In this document: in pieces, positions 1-8,234 of the stretch
Numbering within the stretch: position 1 is the first letter of the stretch
How the letters are laid out: each line of letters begins with the position of its first letter
Source: Gammaproteobacteria bacterium
GTDB lineage: Bacteria > Pseudomonadota > Gammaproteobacteria > SZUA-229
NCBI GenBank assembly: GCA_023136715.1
Contig: JAGLQT010000002.1
Location: 1 to 23,027 of the forward strand
DNA: 23,027 nt
Direction of reading: 5' to 3'
The notes under the pieces: generated by a model
The model's database searches: none
The model's input: only the letters and a program-made list of their open reading frames with translations
Told to the model about the DNA's origin: nothing
Translations under genes and position numbers: made by a program

Positions 1-1091
1 GCATCTGCTTCAAATTCATTTTTGCGTGAAAAGATACTGAACAGTGGTTGAAATACAAAAGTGAATACTGGCAAAACCAGTGTGAACAGTAACAGGGCTA
101 TATAGGGTTTGTAGATTGAAGCCTGATCTATGATGCCCAGTGATGTATAAAACCATTCTGTTTTCATCAGCCACGCCAGTATAGCAAGCGCGAGAAGTGT
201 TGTGCCAAAAGAAATAGCCATACCTTTGATAATGTGTTTTTTCTTGAAATGTCCCAGCTCATGAGCGAGTACCGCTTCGAGTTCATCATCACTAAGCATT
301 TTTAAAAGTGTGTCAAAAAACACGATGCGTTTATTACGGCCAAAGCCTGAAAAATAAGCGTTACCATGTGATGAGCGCTTTGAACCATCGATGACAAAAA
401 TGCCATTACTGTTAAAACCGCAGCGTTCTAACAGGCTGGTGATACGGTTGAGCGTTTCACCTTCTTCCAGCGGTTCGAATTTATTGAAGATAGGTGCAAT
501 CCAGGTGGGATAAATCCACATCATTAATATGCTGAAGCCGGACAGCAGCACCCATGTATATATCCACCACATGTCACCCATCTGTTCCATCAGCCAGAGA
601 ATGGCAAATAACAGAGGCACGCCGATGGCGAGACCGAGCGCAGAGCCTTTGACCATATCAATGATAAAAGTTTTAACTGTGGTTTTATTGAAGCCAAATT
701 TTTCTTCGATGACAAAAGTGGTGTAGATAGAAAAAGGTAAATCCAGCGCAGACGATATCAGCATGAAAGCCAGCATCACGGTAATACCCGTCATAATCGG
801 GCTGAATTCCATCGCAATAATTGACTGATCCAGCCACTCCAAGCCGCCACCCAGTGTCCAGATCAGCAATAAAGCGGCATCATAAAATAGCGGTAAACGG
901 CCAAAACGAGTTTTTGTGGTGGTGTAATCCGCCGCTTTCTGGTGTTCTTTCAGGGTGATTTTATCGGCGAATGATTCAGGTACATTGCTGCGGTGCTGTT
1001 TAATATGAGCAATCTGGCGCGATGAAAGCCATAATCTCAGGCCAATCGACAGAACAAACATCAGTAAAAATAACTGGGTAAACGTATGCAT
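1..1091 (-). CDS. M48 family (Ste24-type) integral membrane zinc metalloprotease, C-terminus cut by window edge
   Basis: Translating the minus strand from the ATG at 1091 gives about 363 residues before the window ends. The zinc-protease motif HELGH is at residues 277-281 and its preceding segment (DDELEAVLA) is typical of Ste24/CAAX-protease-type M48 enzymes. The second part of the zinc site, EFEAD (residues 359-363), lies right at the edge, with Glu361 as the likely third ligand. Several hydrophobic segments (about residues 3-20, 70-88, 98-118, 150-168, 175-195, 292-308 and 328-347) mark a multi-pass inner-membrane protein with the active site facing the cytoplasm. An AAAGGA ribosome site precedes the ATG. 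The family cleaves near the C-terminus of prenylated or other membrane-associated substrates in eukaryotes; the bacterial substrate is not known to me. It is divergent from orn. The last part of the gene is outside the window, so nothing can be said about its end. Confidence 0.93.
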   Translation of the reverse strand, partial: MHTFTQLFLLMFVLSIGLRLWLSSRQIAHIKQHRSNVPESFADKITLKEHQKAADYTTTKTRFGRLPLFYDAALLLIWTLGGGLEWLDQSIIAMEFSPIMTGITVMLAFMLISSALDLPFSIYTTFVIEEKFGFNKTTVKTFIIDMVKGSALGLAIGVPLLFAILWLMEQMGDMWWIYTWVLLSGFSILMMWIYPTWIAPIFNKFEPLEEGETLNRITSLLERCGFNSNGIFVIDGSKRSSHGNAYFSGFGRNKRIVFFDTLLKMLSDDELEAVLAHELGHFKKKHIIKGMAISFGTTLLALAILAWLMKTEWFYTSLGIIDQASIYKPYIALLLFTLVLPVFTFVFQPLFSIFSRKNEFEAD

Positions 1092-1104
1092 GAATTTCCT
1101 TTAT

Positions 1105-1132
1105 TTGAGAATAACAATTGATGCTGTATTAT
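1105..1132 (+). promoter_or_regulatory. Sigma-70-like promoter for orn
   Basis: TTGAGA (1105-1110) and TATTAT (1127-1132) are separated by 16 bp and each matches the sigma-70 consensus at five of six positions. Transcription would start near 1139, about 70 nt before the orn ATG. The -35 box lies just upstream of the divergent protease gene and overlaps its leader region. Confidence 0.55.
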
Positions 1133-1210
1133 CCATTCTATAGCGCCGAATGGCTAGGCGATAATAAGACTAATAACAGCGCAGCTGAATAACAATAAGG
1201 AAAACCCAAT

Positions 1211-1759
1211 ATGTCACAACTCAACGATGAAAACCTGATCTGGATAGACCTCGAAATGACCGGTCTCGACCCACTGTCGGATCGAATCATAGAAATCGCC
1301 ACCATCGTTACAGATAAGAATTTAAACGTCATCGACAAAGGCCCCTCCGTTGTTGTCCATCAGAGTGATGAAATGCTGGATGGTATGGATGAGTGGTGTA
1401 CCGATCAACACGGTAACTCCGGTTTAACAGAGCGTGTGCGTAACAGTTCAATTTCTGAAGAAACTGCTGAGGCCATCACTATTTCTTTTTTGAAAAAATA
1501 TATTCCAGCTGGGAAATCACCCATGTGTGGCAACAGCATCTGTCAGGATCGCCGCTTTCTCGCCCGCTGGATGCCCGAGCTGGAAGAATATTTCCATTAC
1601 CGCAACCTGGATGTCAGCTCACTAAAAGAACTTGCTGTTCGCTGGGCGCCGGAAGCACTGGATGGGTTTACTAAATCTGGAAATCATTTGGCGATGGATG
1701 ACATTATTGATTCGATTGCAGAATTAAAACATTATCGGAAGACGATGTTATCTATTTGA
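1211..1759 (+). CDS. orn: Oligoribonuclease (3'-5' exoribonuclease for very short RNAs)
   Basis: The protein has 182 residues, the usual length for Orn. It belongs to the DEDDh exonuclease superfamily. The first acidic pair is in the DLEMTG motif (Asp13, Glu15), the third acidic residue in the SICQDRRF segment, and the final His/Asp pair in NHLAMDDI near the C-terminus. Orn degrades the last two to five nucleotides of RNA decay in the cytoplasm and is the main enzyme clearing pGpG, the breakdown product of cyclic di-GMP. An AAGGAAAA ribosome site precedes the ATG. It stands alone between the divergent M48 protease and a repeat-containing gap, so it is probably transcribed as a single gene from the promoter at 1105-1132. 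Confidence 0.97.
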   Translation: MSQLNDENLIWIDLEMTGLDPLSDRIIEIATIVTDKNLNVIDKGPSVVVHQSDEMLDGMDEWCTDQHGNSGLTERVRNSSISEETAEAITISFLKKYIPAGKSPMCGNSICQDRRFLARWMPELEEYFHYRNLDVSSLKELAVRWAPEALDGFTKSGNHLAMDDIIDSIAELKHYRKTMLSI

Positions 1760-1769
1760 TGGGGAACGA

Positions 1770-1797
1770 GTGGGCATGAGACGCGTGCCCACCCTAC
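1770..1797. repeat. REP-like short palindrome (GTGGGCA / TGCCCAC)
   Basis: A perfect 7-bp inverted repeat, GTGGGCA (1770-1776) and TGCCCAC (1786-1792), flanks a 9-nt loop and continues into CCTAC. Read on the minus strand it has the form GTAGGGTGGGCA...TGCCCAC, which I recognise as a dispersed palindromic repeat common in gammaproteobacterial genomes. It starts 10 nt after the orn stop codon and no T-run follows, so it is a poor terminator. It occurs once in this window, so the repeat status rests on recognition and not on copies seen here. Confidence 0.6.
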
Positions 1798-1892
1798 GGT
1801 AGTACTACTTCTGCGTTGAATACGTTTTTGATCTTTATCATGGAAGTCTTAAGTCTGTTCAATTCTGATGAGTTCTCGTCTATTATCAATCA

Positions 1893-3074
1893 ATGACCTT
1901 TATTACCGATATTGTTTATAAAAACGTCCATGAAGCCCATGTCTCGGCGATCAAGGAAATGGCCATGCTCAGCGCCAAAATTGAAGGTGCGGCATCACTG
2001 ACCTGGGGTCTGCCTTCTTTCCGTACGCCTGAGTATATTCGTGAGGGTGTTAAAAAATATCTCGATGAAGATACAGCAGCCGGCAAATACACCTTGACCG
2101 ACGGCCTGCCCGAATTGCGTGAGCTGGTTGTTAAAAAACACAAAGTCGAAACAGGCATTGATATCGATGCCGATGCCAATGTGATGATCAGTGCGGGCAA
2201 TATGCAGGCTTTGAACACACTATTTCATACCATGCTCGATCCGGGTGAAGAGATTATTCTGACAGACCCGTGTTTTGCCTCACATATCCAGCAGATAAAA
2301 CTGTTCTCAGGCACGCCGGTTTACTGGCCACTGGATGAAGACAATAACTGGTCTCTGGATGTTGATAAGCTGCCAGATTTGATTACCGATAAAACTCAGG
2401 CGATTGTGCTTGTCAGCCCATCAAACCCTACCGGTAAAATTTTTTCCAAAGAAGAATTAATGCGTGTTGGTGAGATCGCCAAACAACACAATATACTGCT
2501 TATTGTTGATGATCCCTATAGTGACTTTGTTTATGAAAACAGGGATAAATATTTTAATTTAGCCAGTGTTGAAGATCTCAAAGAACACATCGTTTACCTG
2601 TATTCATTTTCAAAATCTTATGCCATGGGTGGCTGGCGGCTGGCTTATATGGTGATGCCAGCTGAATTAAAGCATGAAGCACTCAAAGTACACGATGCAA
2701 CTATGATTTGTGCGCCGCGTATTTCGCAGCTGGCGGGTATTGTTGCCTTGAGTCAGCCTTCTAATCATAAGCAGGAGTTTGAGTCTGTTCTGGCCGGTCG
2801 CAGAGAATTAATCGGCCAAAGACTCGACAATGTGTCGCATGTTTTTTCTAATCAAAAACCCGAGGGCGCGTATTATGTTTTTCCGAAGATAGTCGCCGCC
2901 CATACCAGTTCGAGAGAATTTGCATTAGATTTACTCAACAATGCCAAAGTTGCGGTAACTCCGGGCAGCGCATTCGGACCTTCGGGTGAGCATCATGTGA
3001 GAATGGCGTACTGTGTTGATGAAGACACCATCAACCTGGCTTTTGACCGGATTGAGCAATATTTCAAAGGTTGA
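1893..3074 (+). CDS. Class I/II PLP-dependent aminotransferase (aspartate-aminotransferase fold)
   Basis: The 393-residue protein has the fold-type I aminotransferase landmarks. These are SNPTG with Asn178, the cofactor-contacting DDPYS with Asp206/207 and Tyr209, and SFSKSYAMGGWR with the Schiff-base Lys241 and phosphate-binding Arg249. HVRMAYC near the C-terminus supplies Arg370, which normally binds the substrate alpha-carboxylate. It therefore transfers an amino group between an amino acid and a 2-oxo acid in the cytoplasm; the substrate cannot be read from the sequence. No good ribosome site precedes the ATG at 1893. The start is kept because the N-terminal helix (residues 1-30) looks native to the family. 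An in-frame ATG near residue 23 is an alternative. The stop is 6 nt before the MerB-like gene, so the two are probably co-transcribed. Confidence 0.9.
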   Translation: MTFITDIVYKNVHEAHVSAIKEMAMLSAKIEGAASLTWGLPSFRTPEYIREGVKKYLDEDTAAGKYTLTDGLPELRELVVKKHKVETGIDIDADANVMISAGNMQALNTLFHTMLDPGEEIILTDPCFASHIQQIKLFSGTPVYWPLDEDNNWSLDVDKLPDLITDKTQAIVLVSPSNPTGKIFSKEELMRVGEIAKQHNILLIVDDPYSDFVYENRDKYFNLASVEDLKEHIVYLYSFSKSYAMGGWRLAYMVMPAELKHEALKVHDATMICAPRISQLAGIVALSQPSNHKQEFESVLAGRRELIGQRLDNVSHVFSNQKPEGAYYVFPKIVAAHTSSREFALDLLNNAKVAVTPGSAFGPSGEHHVRMAYCVDEDTINLAFDRIEQYFKG

Positions 3075-3080
3075 TTGTGC

Positions 3081-3731
3081 ATGAGTGAAAAGATAGATAA
3101 AGCGATTGATCATCTCAATAAAATATTACCCTTAAAAGCCAATCAACAAAGTATGTCTTTAGATATGCAGGCATTGCATCGCGATATTCTTCATTCCTAT
3201 GTTGAACTGGGTCGTAGCTTGAATAGAGGCGAAATTGCACAGCGTGTTGATAATCTGGAAGAGGCCGTTAAAACGTTGCAGCAAAAAGACATGGTTGTTT
3301 TTGATGACAGCGGAGAGCCTATCGGCGCTTATCCTTTTACCATGGAAAAACGCGAGCATAAGATCAGTGTTAACGGACATCTTGTGCATAGCATGTGTGC
3401 GCTAGATTCGTTAGCCGTTAGCCCGATGTACGGTGTTGAGCTTGAGATTAATTCTGTCTGTCATGTTAGTGGTGAATCTGTTGTAATTAGACAAAAAGGC
3501 CTGGAGATTCTTAATGCTTCCGCTGTTCGGGATGTTTATTTTGCTATCAACTGGAATGCTGCTTCTGCTAATAGTTGCTGCGCAGATAGCCTGTGTACAG
3601 AAATGATTTTTCTCAAAGGCGAATCCGTCGCTAATAACTGGTTTAACGAAGATGCAGAGCATCGCCAAATTTTTACTCTGGATGAAGCAGTGGGGTTTGC
3701 TGCTGGATTTTTTATGCCCTTGCTTGAATAA
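3081..3731 (+). CDS. MerB-like protein of the alkylmercury lyase family
   Basis: The 216-residue product aligns by eye with organomercurial lyase MerB over its whole length. It has an N-terminal winged-helix-like part (residues 30-72), then FDDSGEPIG (like YDKDGNIIG in MerB), then MCALDSLA around residue 106, and a closing FTLDEAVGFAAGF (like VSVHEAFGLGQEF). The MerB residues Cys96, Asp99, Cys117, Cys159 and Cys160 appear to have counterparts in Cys106, Asp109, Cys127, Cys166 and Cys167. The 3- and 21-residue spacings are identical. MerB breaks the carbon-mercury bond using two cysteines and the aspartate. No merR, merT, merP or merA lies nearby, so mercury resistance is not assured. An in-frame TTG at 3075 is an alternative start, but the ATG at 3081 gives the natural N-terminus. 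It follows the aminotransferase by 6 nt. Confidence 0.8.
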   Translation: MSEKIDKAIDHLNKILPLKANQQSMSLDMQALHRDILHSYVELGRSLNRGEIAQRVDNLEEAVKTLQQKDMVVFDDSGEPIGAYPFTMEKREHKISVNGHLVHSMCALDSLAVSPMYGVELEINSVCHVSGESVVIRQKGLEILNASAVRDVYFAINWNAASANSCCADSLCTEMIFLKGESVANNWFNEDAEHRQIFTLDEAVGFAAGFFMPLLE

Positions 3732-3739
3732 AAGCCAGG

Positions 3740-3770
3740 CAGGATAGGCGCAGACAATATGCCCATCCTG
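3740..3770 (+). other. Imperfect hairpin after the MerB-like gene
   Basis: CAGGATAGGC (3740-3749) pairs with GCCCATCCTG (3761-3770) with one A-C mismatch and an 11-nt loop. It starts 9 nt after the stop codon. There is no T-run, so it may be an mRNA-stabilising stem-loop, a rho-linked end or another short palindromic repeat; a factor-independent terminator is unlikely. Confidence 0.45.
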
Positions 3771-3818
3771 TATGGTTAATACGTTAAAATCAGCTCATTG
3801 TTATCAACGGAGTCCACC

Positions 3819-4901
3819 GTGCCATCTGAATTCAGTATCGATCAAATCAAACCCTACCTGGCCTTGTTTGGTGAGAATGTTTATCTGCAAGCCGCCGGAA
3901 TTCTTGTCAGTGCTTATGTTATCGGTAAGCTGATTAATTTTTTTCTGGGCGCTGTCCTGCACAGGTTAGCCAGTAAGTCACAAAGTAAACTGGATGATCA
4001 GATTATTCGATTACTTCGGCCACCGGTTTTTTACAGCATTATTATTATCGCCATTGCGGTTGCTGCAAAACTAATTTTTTCTGAAAGCATAGAGTCCGTT
4101 GTTATTCCTGTGCTTGAGACGATTGCCGTTGTGCTCTGGACTGTGCTGACTCTGCGTTTATCTCGTCTACTTATTCGTGCGAGCAGTCAGCAGGTTAATA
4201 AATTTACCCTGATTCATTCTCAGACACTGCCCCTGTTTGAAAATCTGGCGATGATGATCATTGTTGCGCTATCGCTGTATTTTGTGTTTTTTGTCTGGAA
4301 CATCGACATGACGGCATGGCTGGCTTCAGCCGGTATTCTCGGTATCGCTATCGGTTTTGCTTCAAAGGATACGCTAGCGAACTTGTTTTCCGGTGTTTTT
4401 ATTCTGGCGGATGCGCCCTACAAAATTGGTGATTTTATCGTGCTAGATAGTGGTGAGCGCGGAGAGGTAACGCATATAGGGATTCGCAGTACCCGTATTC
4501 TCACCCGCGATGATGTTGAAGTGACCATTCCCAATTCGATTATGGGTAACAGCAAAATTATTAATGAGTCTGGTGGGCCGCATAAAAAATACCGTATTCG
4601 TATTAACGTCGGTGTGGCTTATGGTACCGACATTGATGAAGTTAAAAAAATTCTGATGGATGTGGCTACTGAAGAAGAAAATGTGTGCATCGATCCGGAA
4701 CCGCGAATACGTTTTCGTCAGTTTGGTGCGTCCAGTCTCGACTTTGATCTACTATGCTGGATTGAAGATCCAGTTCTGCGTGGACGTGTTATTGATTTGC
4801 TCAACAGTGCGGTCTATAAAAAGTTTCAGCAACACGAGATTGAAATTCCGTATGCCAAGCAAGATGTTTATATTAAATCATTACCGACTGAGAAGGGCTG
4901 A
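3819..4901 (+). CDS. Small-conductance mechanosensitive channel, MscS family
   Basis: This is an inner-membrane channel of 360 residues with about five hydrophobic helices (about 22-46, 70-86, 92-118, 141-160 and 165-195). The last one has the MscS pore-helix character: LASAGILGIAIGFASKDTLANLFSG, rich in Ala and Gly. The cytosolic beta domain follows (DAPYKIGDFIVL, then the VTHIGIRSTRI and VTIPNS segments), and the C-terminal alpha-beta part ends near residue 355. The family opens under membrane tension to release solutes on hypo-osmotic shock. The GTG at 3819 is chosen because GGAG (3809-3812) sits 6 nt upstream; the in-frame TTG at 3798 lacks a ribosome site. The methyltransferase gene begins 2 nt after the stop codon, so the pair is probably one transcript. 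It is longer than E. coli MscS because of extra N-terminal helices. Confidence 0.92.
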   Translation: MPSEFSIDQIKPYLALFGENVYLQAAGILVSAYVIGKLINFFLGAVLHRLASKSQSKLDDQIIRLLRPPVFYSIIIIAIAVAAKLIFSESIESVVIPVLETIAVVLWTVLTLRLSRLLIRASSQQVNKFTLIHSQTLPLFENLAMMIIVALSLYFVFFVWNIDMTAWLASAGILGIAIGFASKDTLANLFSGVFILADAPYKIGDFIVLDSGERGEVTHIGIRSTRILTRDDVEVTIPNSIMGNSKIINESGGPHKKYRIRINVGVAYGTDIDEVKKILMDVATEEENVCIDPEPRIRFRQFGASSLDFDLLCWIEDPVLRGRVIDLLNSAVYKKFQQHEIEIPYAKQDVYIKSLPTEKG

Positions 4902-4903
4902 AC

Positions 4904-5518
4904 TTGTCTGATAGAAAATCACACTGGGATAATATTTATAAAGATAAACCAGCATTAGAAGTAAGTTGGTATCAGAGTGAGCCTGTTCTTTCCTTACAAC
5001 TCATTCATAATACCCAGCTTGCTTCTGATGCAGCTATTATCGATGTCGGTGGTGGTGCGTCGGTACTGGTCGATCATCTGTGCAATGAAGGTTATAGCAA
5101 CGTTGCGGTGTTAGATATTTCCACCAATGCTCTGGCCTGTGCAAAAGACAGATTGGGCGATAAGGCCGGCAGTGTTGAATGGTTTGATGAAGATATTACT
5201 CGTTTTAATCCACCGCATCAGTTTTTGCTCTGGCATGATCGAGCTGTATTTCATTTTCTTACAGAGGAAGCGGATAGACGTAGCTACGTTGAAGTGTTGA
5301 AGCAGGCACTAGCGCCTAACGGCCATTTGATTATTGCCGCTTTTGTAATTGGTGGTCCGACGCAGTGCAGCGGTCTTGATATTGTTCAATATGATGCAGA
5401 AAAACTTCAGGCTGAGTTGGGCGATGCTTTTGAGTTGATCGAGGAGATAAGTGAACTACATATCACTCCAACAAACAAAGAGCAGAAGTTCGATTATTTC
5501 AGGTTTGTTAGAAAGTAA
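4904..5518 (+). CDS. Class I SAM-dependent methyltransferase
   Basis: The protein has 204 residues. The AdoMet-binding motif I is IDVGGGAS (residues 46-53), and the acidic residue that holds the ribose is Asp71 in AVLDIS. The WHDRAVFHFLT segment is a marker of a poorly characterised subgroup that also begins WDNIY...VSWYQ. The substrate is unknown. The start is TTG at 4904: AGAAGGG (4890-4896) lies 7 nt upstream, overlapping the end of the mscS gene, and the N-terminus SDRKSHWDNIY fits the subgroup. It is translationally close to mscS (2-nt gap) and converges on the rhodanese gene across a 75-nt gap that shows no clear terminator. Confidence 0.87.
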   Translation: MSDRKSHWDNIYKDKPALEVSWYQSEPVLSLQLIHNTQLASDAAIIDVGGGASVLVDHLCNEGYSNVAVLDISTNALACAKDRLGDKAGSVEWFDEDITRFNPPHQFLLWHDRAVFHFLTEEADRRSYVEVLKQALAPNGHLIIAAFVIGGPTQCSGLDIVQYDAEKLQAELGDAFELIEEISELHITPTNKEQKFDYFRFVRK

Positions 5519-5593
5519 TAACCTTACTATTAAATATATTCAAGTGCCGACTTTAACTGGAAGACTATTTCTATAGTTTTCGGGATCTTGAAA

Positions 5594-6397
5594 CTATTCG
5601 ACAGGAGTGTCTGACTGATTGCCCCAGTCCGACCATGAACCCGGATATCCTTTCACATTTTCGTATCCCAGATGCCTCAGTATCAAATAGGAGAAGGCAG
5701 AACGGTGATGTGACTGACAGTAACAGATCACTTCTTTATCTTTTGTGACACCCAGTTGTTCCAGACGTTGTTCGATGACGCCTTCGGGTAGCAAGCGTAA
5801 ATTGTTGTTGCGATCCATGGCATCGGTCCATTCAAAGAGAACGGCGCCGGGGATGTGCCCGGCTTTATCAGCATATTTTTTCTCGCCATTAAATTCAGCC
5901 GGTGAGCGTGTATCCAGCAGGACAGTGTTTTTGTCATTTAGATGTTGCTGGATGTAATCACGATCTACTGTGTACTGTCCGGTATTACTTAGCGAGTAGT
6001 TACTGGGTTCTGCTTTGTCAGGTTCTTCGTTGCTTAAAGGGTGACCTTCATTTGACCAGCTGTGTAAACCGCCATTGAGTAATGAGGTATTTTTATGACC
6101 AAAGACATTCAGCGTCCAGATAAATCGTGAAGCACAGCCACCGCCTTCATCGTCATAGGCAATCACGTGGGTGTTTGCATTAATGCCCAGGCTGGAAACT
6201 AGTTTGGAAAAACTTACGGCATCAGGCAGCAGGCCCATGACAGGTTTTTCAATGTGCACAATATCCGCGTAGTTAATGAAATGTGCACCGGGGATGTGCG
6301 CCTGTGCATATTGTTTGGCTTTGCATAAATCGACGATGACAATATCGGGTTTACCTAGTAGCTCATTGAGCTCATTGGGTTCTATGAGTAAGGACAT
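5594..6397 (-). CDS. Two-domain sulfurtransferase (rhodanese), RhdA-like active site CQSHHR
   Basis: The protein is 267 residues long with two rhodanese domains (about residues 5-120 and 145-262). The N-terminal domain shows AHIPGAHFINYADI and the C-terminal domain KAGHIPGAVLFEW, both standard rhodanese elements. The catalytic loop starts at Cys227 and reads CQSHHR. It resembles the CQTHHR loop of Azotobacter vinelandii RhdA more than the CRKGVT of thiosulfate or CGSGVT of mercaptopyruvate sulfurtransferases. It should carry a persulfide and pass sulfane sulfur to an acceptor in the cytoplasm. It starts 4 nt after the nadB stop codon, so both share a transcript. A role in sulfur supply for Fe-S enzymes of NAD synthesis (such as NadA) is an inference from that pairing only. 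Confidence 0.92.
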   Translation of the reverse strand: MSLLIEPNELNELLGKPDIVIVDLCKAKQYAQAHIPGAHFINYADIVHIEKPVMGLLPDAVSFSKLVSSLGINANTHVIAYDDEGGGCASRFIWTLNVFGHKNTSLLNGGLHSWSNEGHPLSNEEPDKAEPSNYSLSNTGQYTVDRDYIQQHLNDKNTVLLDTRSPAEFNGEKKYADKAGHIPGAVLFEWTDAMDRNNNLRLLPEGVIEQRLEQLGVTKDKEVICYCQSHHRSAFSYLILRHLGYENVKGYPGSWSDWGNQSDTPVE

Positions 6398-6401
6398 AAT
6401 G

Positions 6402-8060
6402 TTACTTAATAATTTTTATATTATTGGTTAAATTGTTTTTGTTGCTTAAAACTCCCGGTGTTAATACGGTGTTTTTTGCAACACTGTCTTCTTTTGCGGG
6501 TGGGTAATCGAGTGAAAAATGCAGGCCGCGACTTTCTTTGCGATCCATGGCACAACGCACGATTAATTCAGCAACTAATGCCAGATTACGCAACTCGATT
6601 AAATCAGCAGTAATGCGGAAGTTGCTGTAATACTCATCAATTTCATGCTGTAGTAGATTGATGCGACGCATGGCGCGTTCAAGTCGTTTGTTGCTGCGTA
6701 CGATGCCGACGTAATCCCACATGAAGCGACGTAGTTCATCCCAGTTGTGTGAGACCACAACTTCTTCATCGGAGTCGGTGACGCGGCTTTCATCCCAGGG
6801 TGCTATTTCAATTTTTTCGTCAGGTGTCTTTAACTTTTCGATAATGTCCTGACTGGCCGATTCTGCAAATACCAGGCATTCAAGTAGTGAGTTACTGGCC
6901 ATGCGATTGGCACCATGTAAACCAGTTTGTGCTACTTCACCAATGGCGTAGAGCCCATCAATATTGGTTTGCCCCTGCAAGTTGGTGACGATGCCACCGC
7001 AGGTGTAGTGTGCAGCGGGAACCACTGGAATGGGTTCTTTGGTGATATCAAAACCAAACTCAAGGCAGCGTGCGTGAATGGTCGGGAAGTGCGAGATGAT
7101 AAATGCGGCAGAACGATGACTGATGTCGAGATAAACGCAGGCGGCACCCAGTCGTTTCATTTCATGGTCGATAGCGCGAGCTACAATATCACGCGGTGCT
7201 AGTTCTCCACGCTCATCAAAACGATGCATGAAGCGTGAGCCATCAGGTAATAACAGGCGACCACCTTCGCCACGTACCGCTTCAGAAATCAAAAATGATT
7301 TTGCTTCTGGATGATACAGGCAGGTGGGGTGGAATTGATTGAATTCCAGATTGCTAACCTTGCAGCCAGCGCGCCATGCCATAGCAATGCCATCACCGGT
7401 GGAACCATCGGGGTTACTGGTGTAGAGATAAACCTTGCTGGCACCACCAGTAGCCAGTACTAGGTGACGAGCGTGGAAAGTTTCTACGCGGCCGCTTCTT
7501 TTATTTAGTACGTAAGCACCAATGCACCGGTTATTGCTGGGTGTGCTGAGCCCCTGTTTTGACGAGGTAATCAGGTCGACCGCGATGTGTTCTTCAAGGA
7601 AGGTGATGGACTTGTGGTGCTGGGCATGGTTGAACAGCGTGTCCGAGAGTGCCTTGCCGGTCGCATCAGCGGCGTGAACCACTCGTCGCTGACTGTGACC
7701 ACCTTCTCGGGTTAAATGTAGTTTGCGCTTGCCAGTGGGTGATGCTTCTTTGCTGAATGGGACGCCCAGTTCCTGCAGCCACTGTATGTTTTCAGGGCCG
7801 TGCTCGATGGTGAACTTGACCGTGTCAGGGTCGCATAGGCCTGCACCAGCCTGTAGGGTGTCAGCTATATGGGACTCAAAAGAATCCTGTTCGGTGACGA
7901 CTGCTGAAATACCACCCTGGGCATAATAGGTGCTGCCATCTTTATCTGGAGATTTGGTGATTATGGCGACCGAGGCGTGGTCGGCCAGCCGCAATGCCAG
8001 GCTCAGACCCGCTGCGCCGCCGCCAATAATCAGTACGTCATGATGATGAGAGATAGCCAT
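6402..8060 (-). CDS. nadB: L-aspartate oxidase (first step of de novo NAD synthesis)
   Basis: The flavoprotein has 552 residues. The FAD-binding GGGAAG lies at residues 13-18, and the family signature TREGGHSQRRVVHAADATG at about residues 117-135. The residues known from E. coli NadB fall at identical positions: His244 (FHPT), Arg290 (APRD), His351 (AAHYTCGG) and Arg386 (GANRMASNS). The enzyme oxidises L-aspartate to iminoaspartate, which quinolinate synthase NadA condenses with dihydroxyacetone phosphate. The C-terminal helical domain ends with a short lysine- and asparagine-rich tail (NNLTNNIKIIK) that looks like a lineage-specific extension. It is divergent from rpoE, the standard gammaproteobacterial arrangement, and is followed by the rhodanese gene. 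Confidence 0.97.
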   Translation of the reverse strand: MAISHHHDVLIIGGGAAGLSLALRLADHASVAIITKSPDKDGSTYYAQGGISAVVTEQDSFESHIADTLQAGAGLCDPDTVKFTIEHGPENIQWLQELGVPFSKEASPTGKRKLHLTREGGHSQRRVVHAADATGKALSDTLFNHAQHHKSITFLEEHIAVDLITSSKQGLSTPSNNRCIGAYVLNKRSGRVETFHARHLVLATGGASKVYLYTSNPDGSTGDGIAMAWRAGCKVSNLEFNQFHPTCLYHPEAKSFLISEAVRGEGGRLLLPDGSRFMHRFDERGELAPRDIVARAIDHEMKRLGAACVYLDISHRSAAFIISHFPTIHARCLEFGFDITKEPIPVVPAAHYTCGGIVTNLQGQTNIDGLYAIGEVAQTGLHGANRMASNSLLECLVFAESASQDIIEKLKTPDEKIEIAPWDESRVTDSDEEVVVSHNWDELRRFMWDYVGIVRSNKRLERAMRRINLLQHEIDEYYSNFRITADLIELRNLALVAELIVRCAMDRKESRGLHFSLDYPPAKEDSVAKNTVLTPGVLSNKNNLTNNIKIIK

Positions 8061-8108
8061 GAATGTTTAAGATCGTTTACCAGATGAGTTACTATTGCAC
8101 GAAAGTTT

Positions 8109-8114
8109 ATTATA
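8109..8114 (-). promoter_or_regulatory. Candidate -10 box for nadB (TATAAT)
   Basis: The minus strand carries a perfect TATAAT about 48 nt upstream of the nadB ATG, giving a leader of about 40 nt. The matching -35 region is weak (TTATCG 18 nt upstream), so strength or control may depend on an activator or on the divergent rpoE promoter region. Confidence 0.4.
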
Positions 8115-8234
8115 GTTTGATAATAGGCTAATCGATAAAGTTTTTGAACTATAGCAGGATGATGTTGCCACATAGGTTCAGATTGTGTGTGGTCATTGTT
8201 ACAGGCTAGGATGTTGTTAGGAGGAAAGGCCTGA

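Noticed and set aside
3740..3770. Factor-independent terminator after the MerB-like gene
   Set aside because: The stem has a mismatch and a long loop and no T-run follows; it is listed only as a hairpin.
6927..7202. 91-codon plus-strand reading frame inside nadB
   Set aside because: It lies wholly within the conserved nadB coding sequence in antisense, has no ribosome site and no recognisable protein features.
8144..8172. Sigma-E-type autoregulatory promoter upstream of rpoE
   Set aside because: TGAACT resembles part of the -35 element, but 15-17 nt downstream there is no TCTGA/TCAAA-like -10 box, so it is not listed as a feature.
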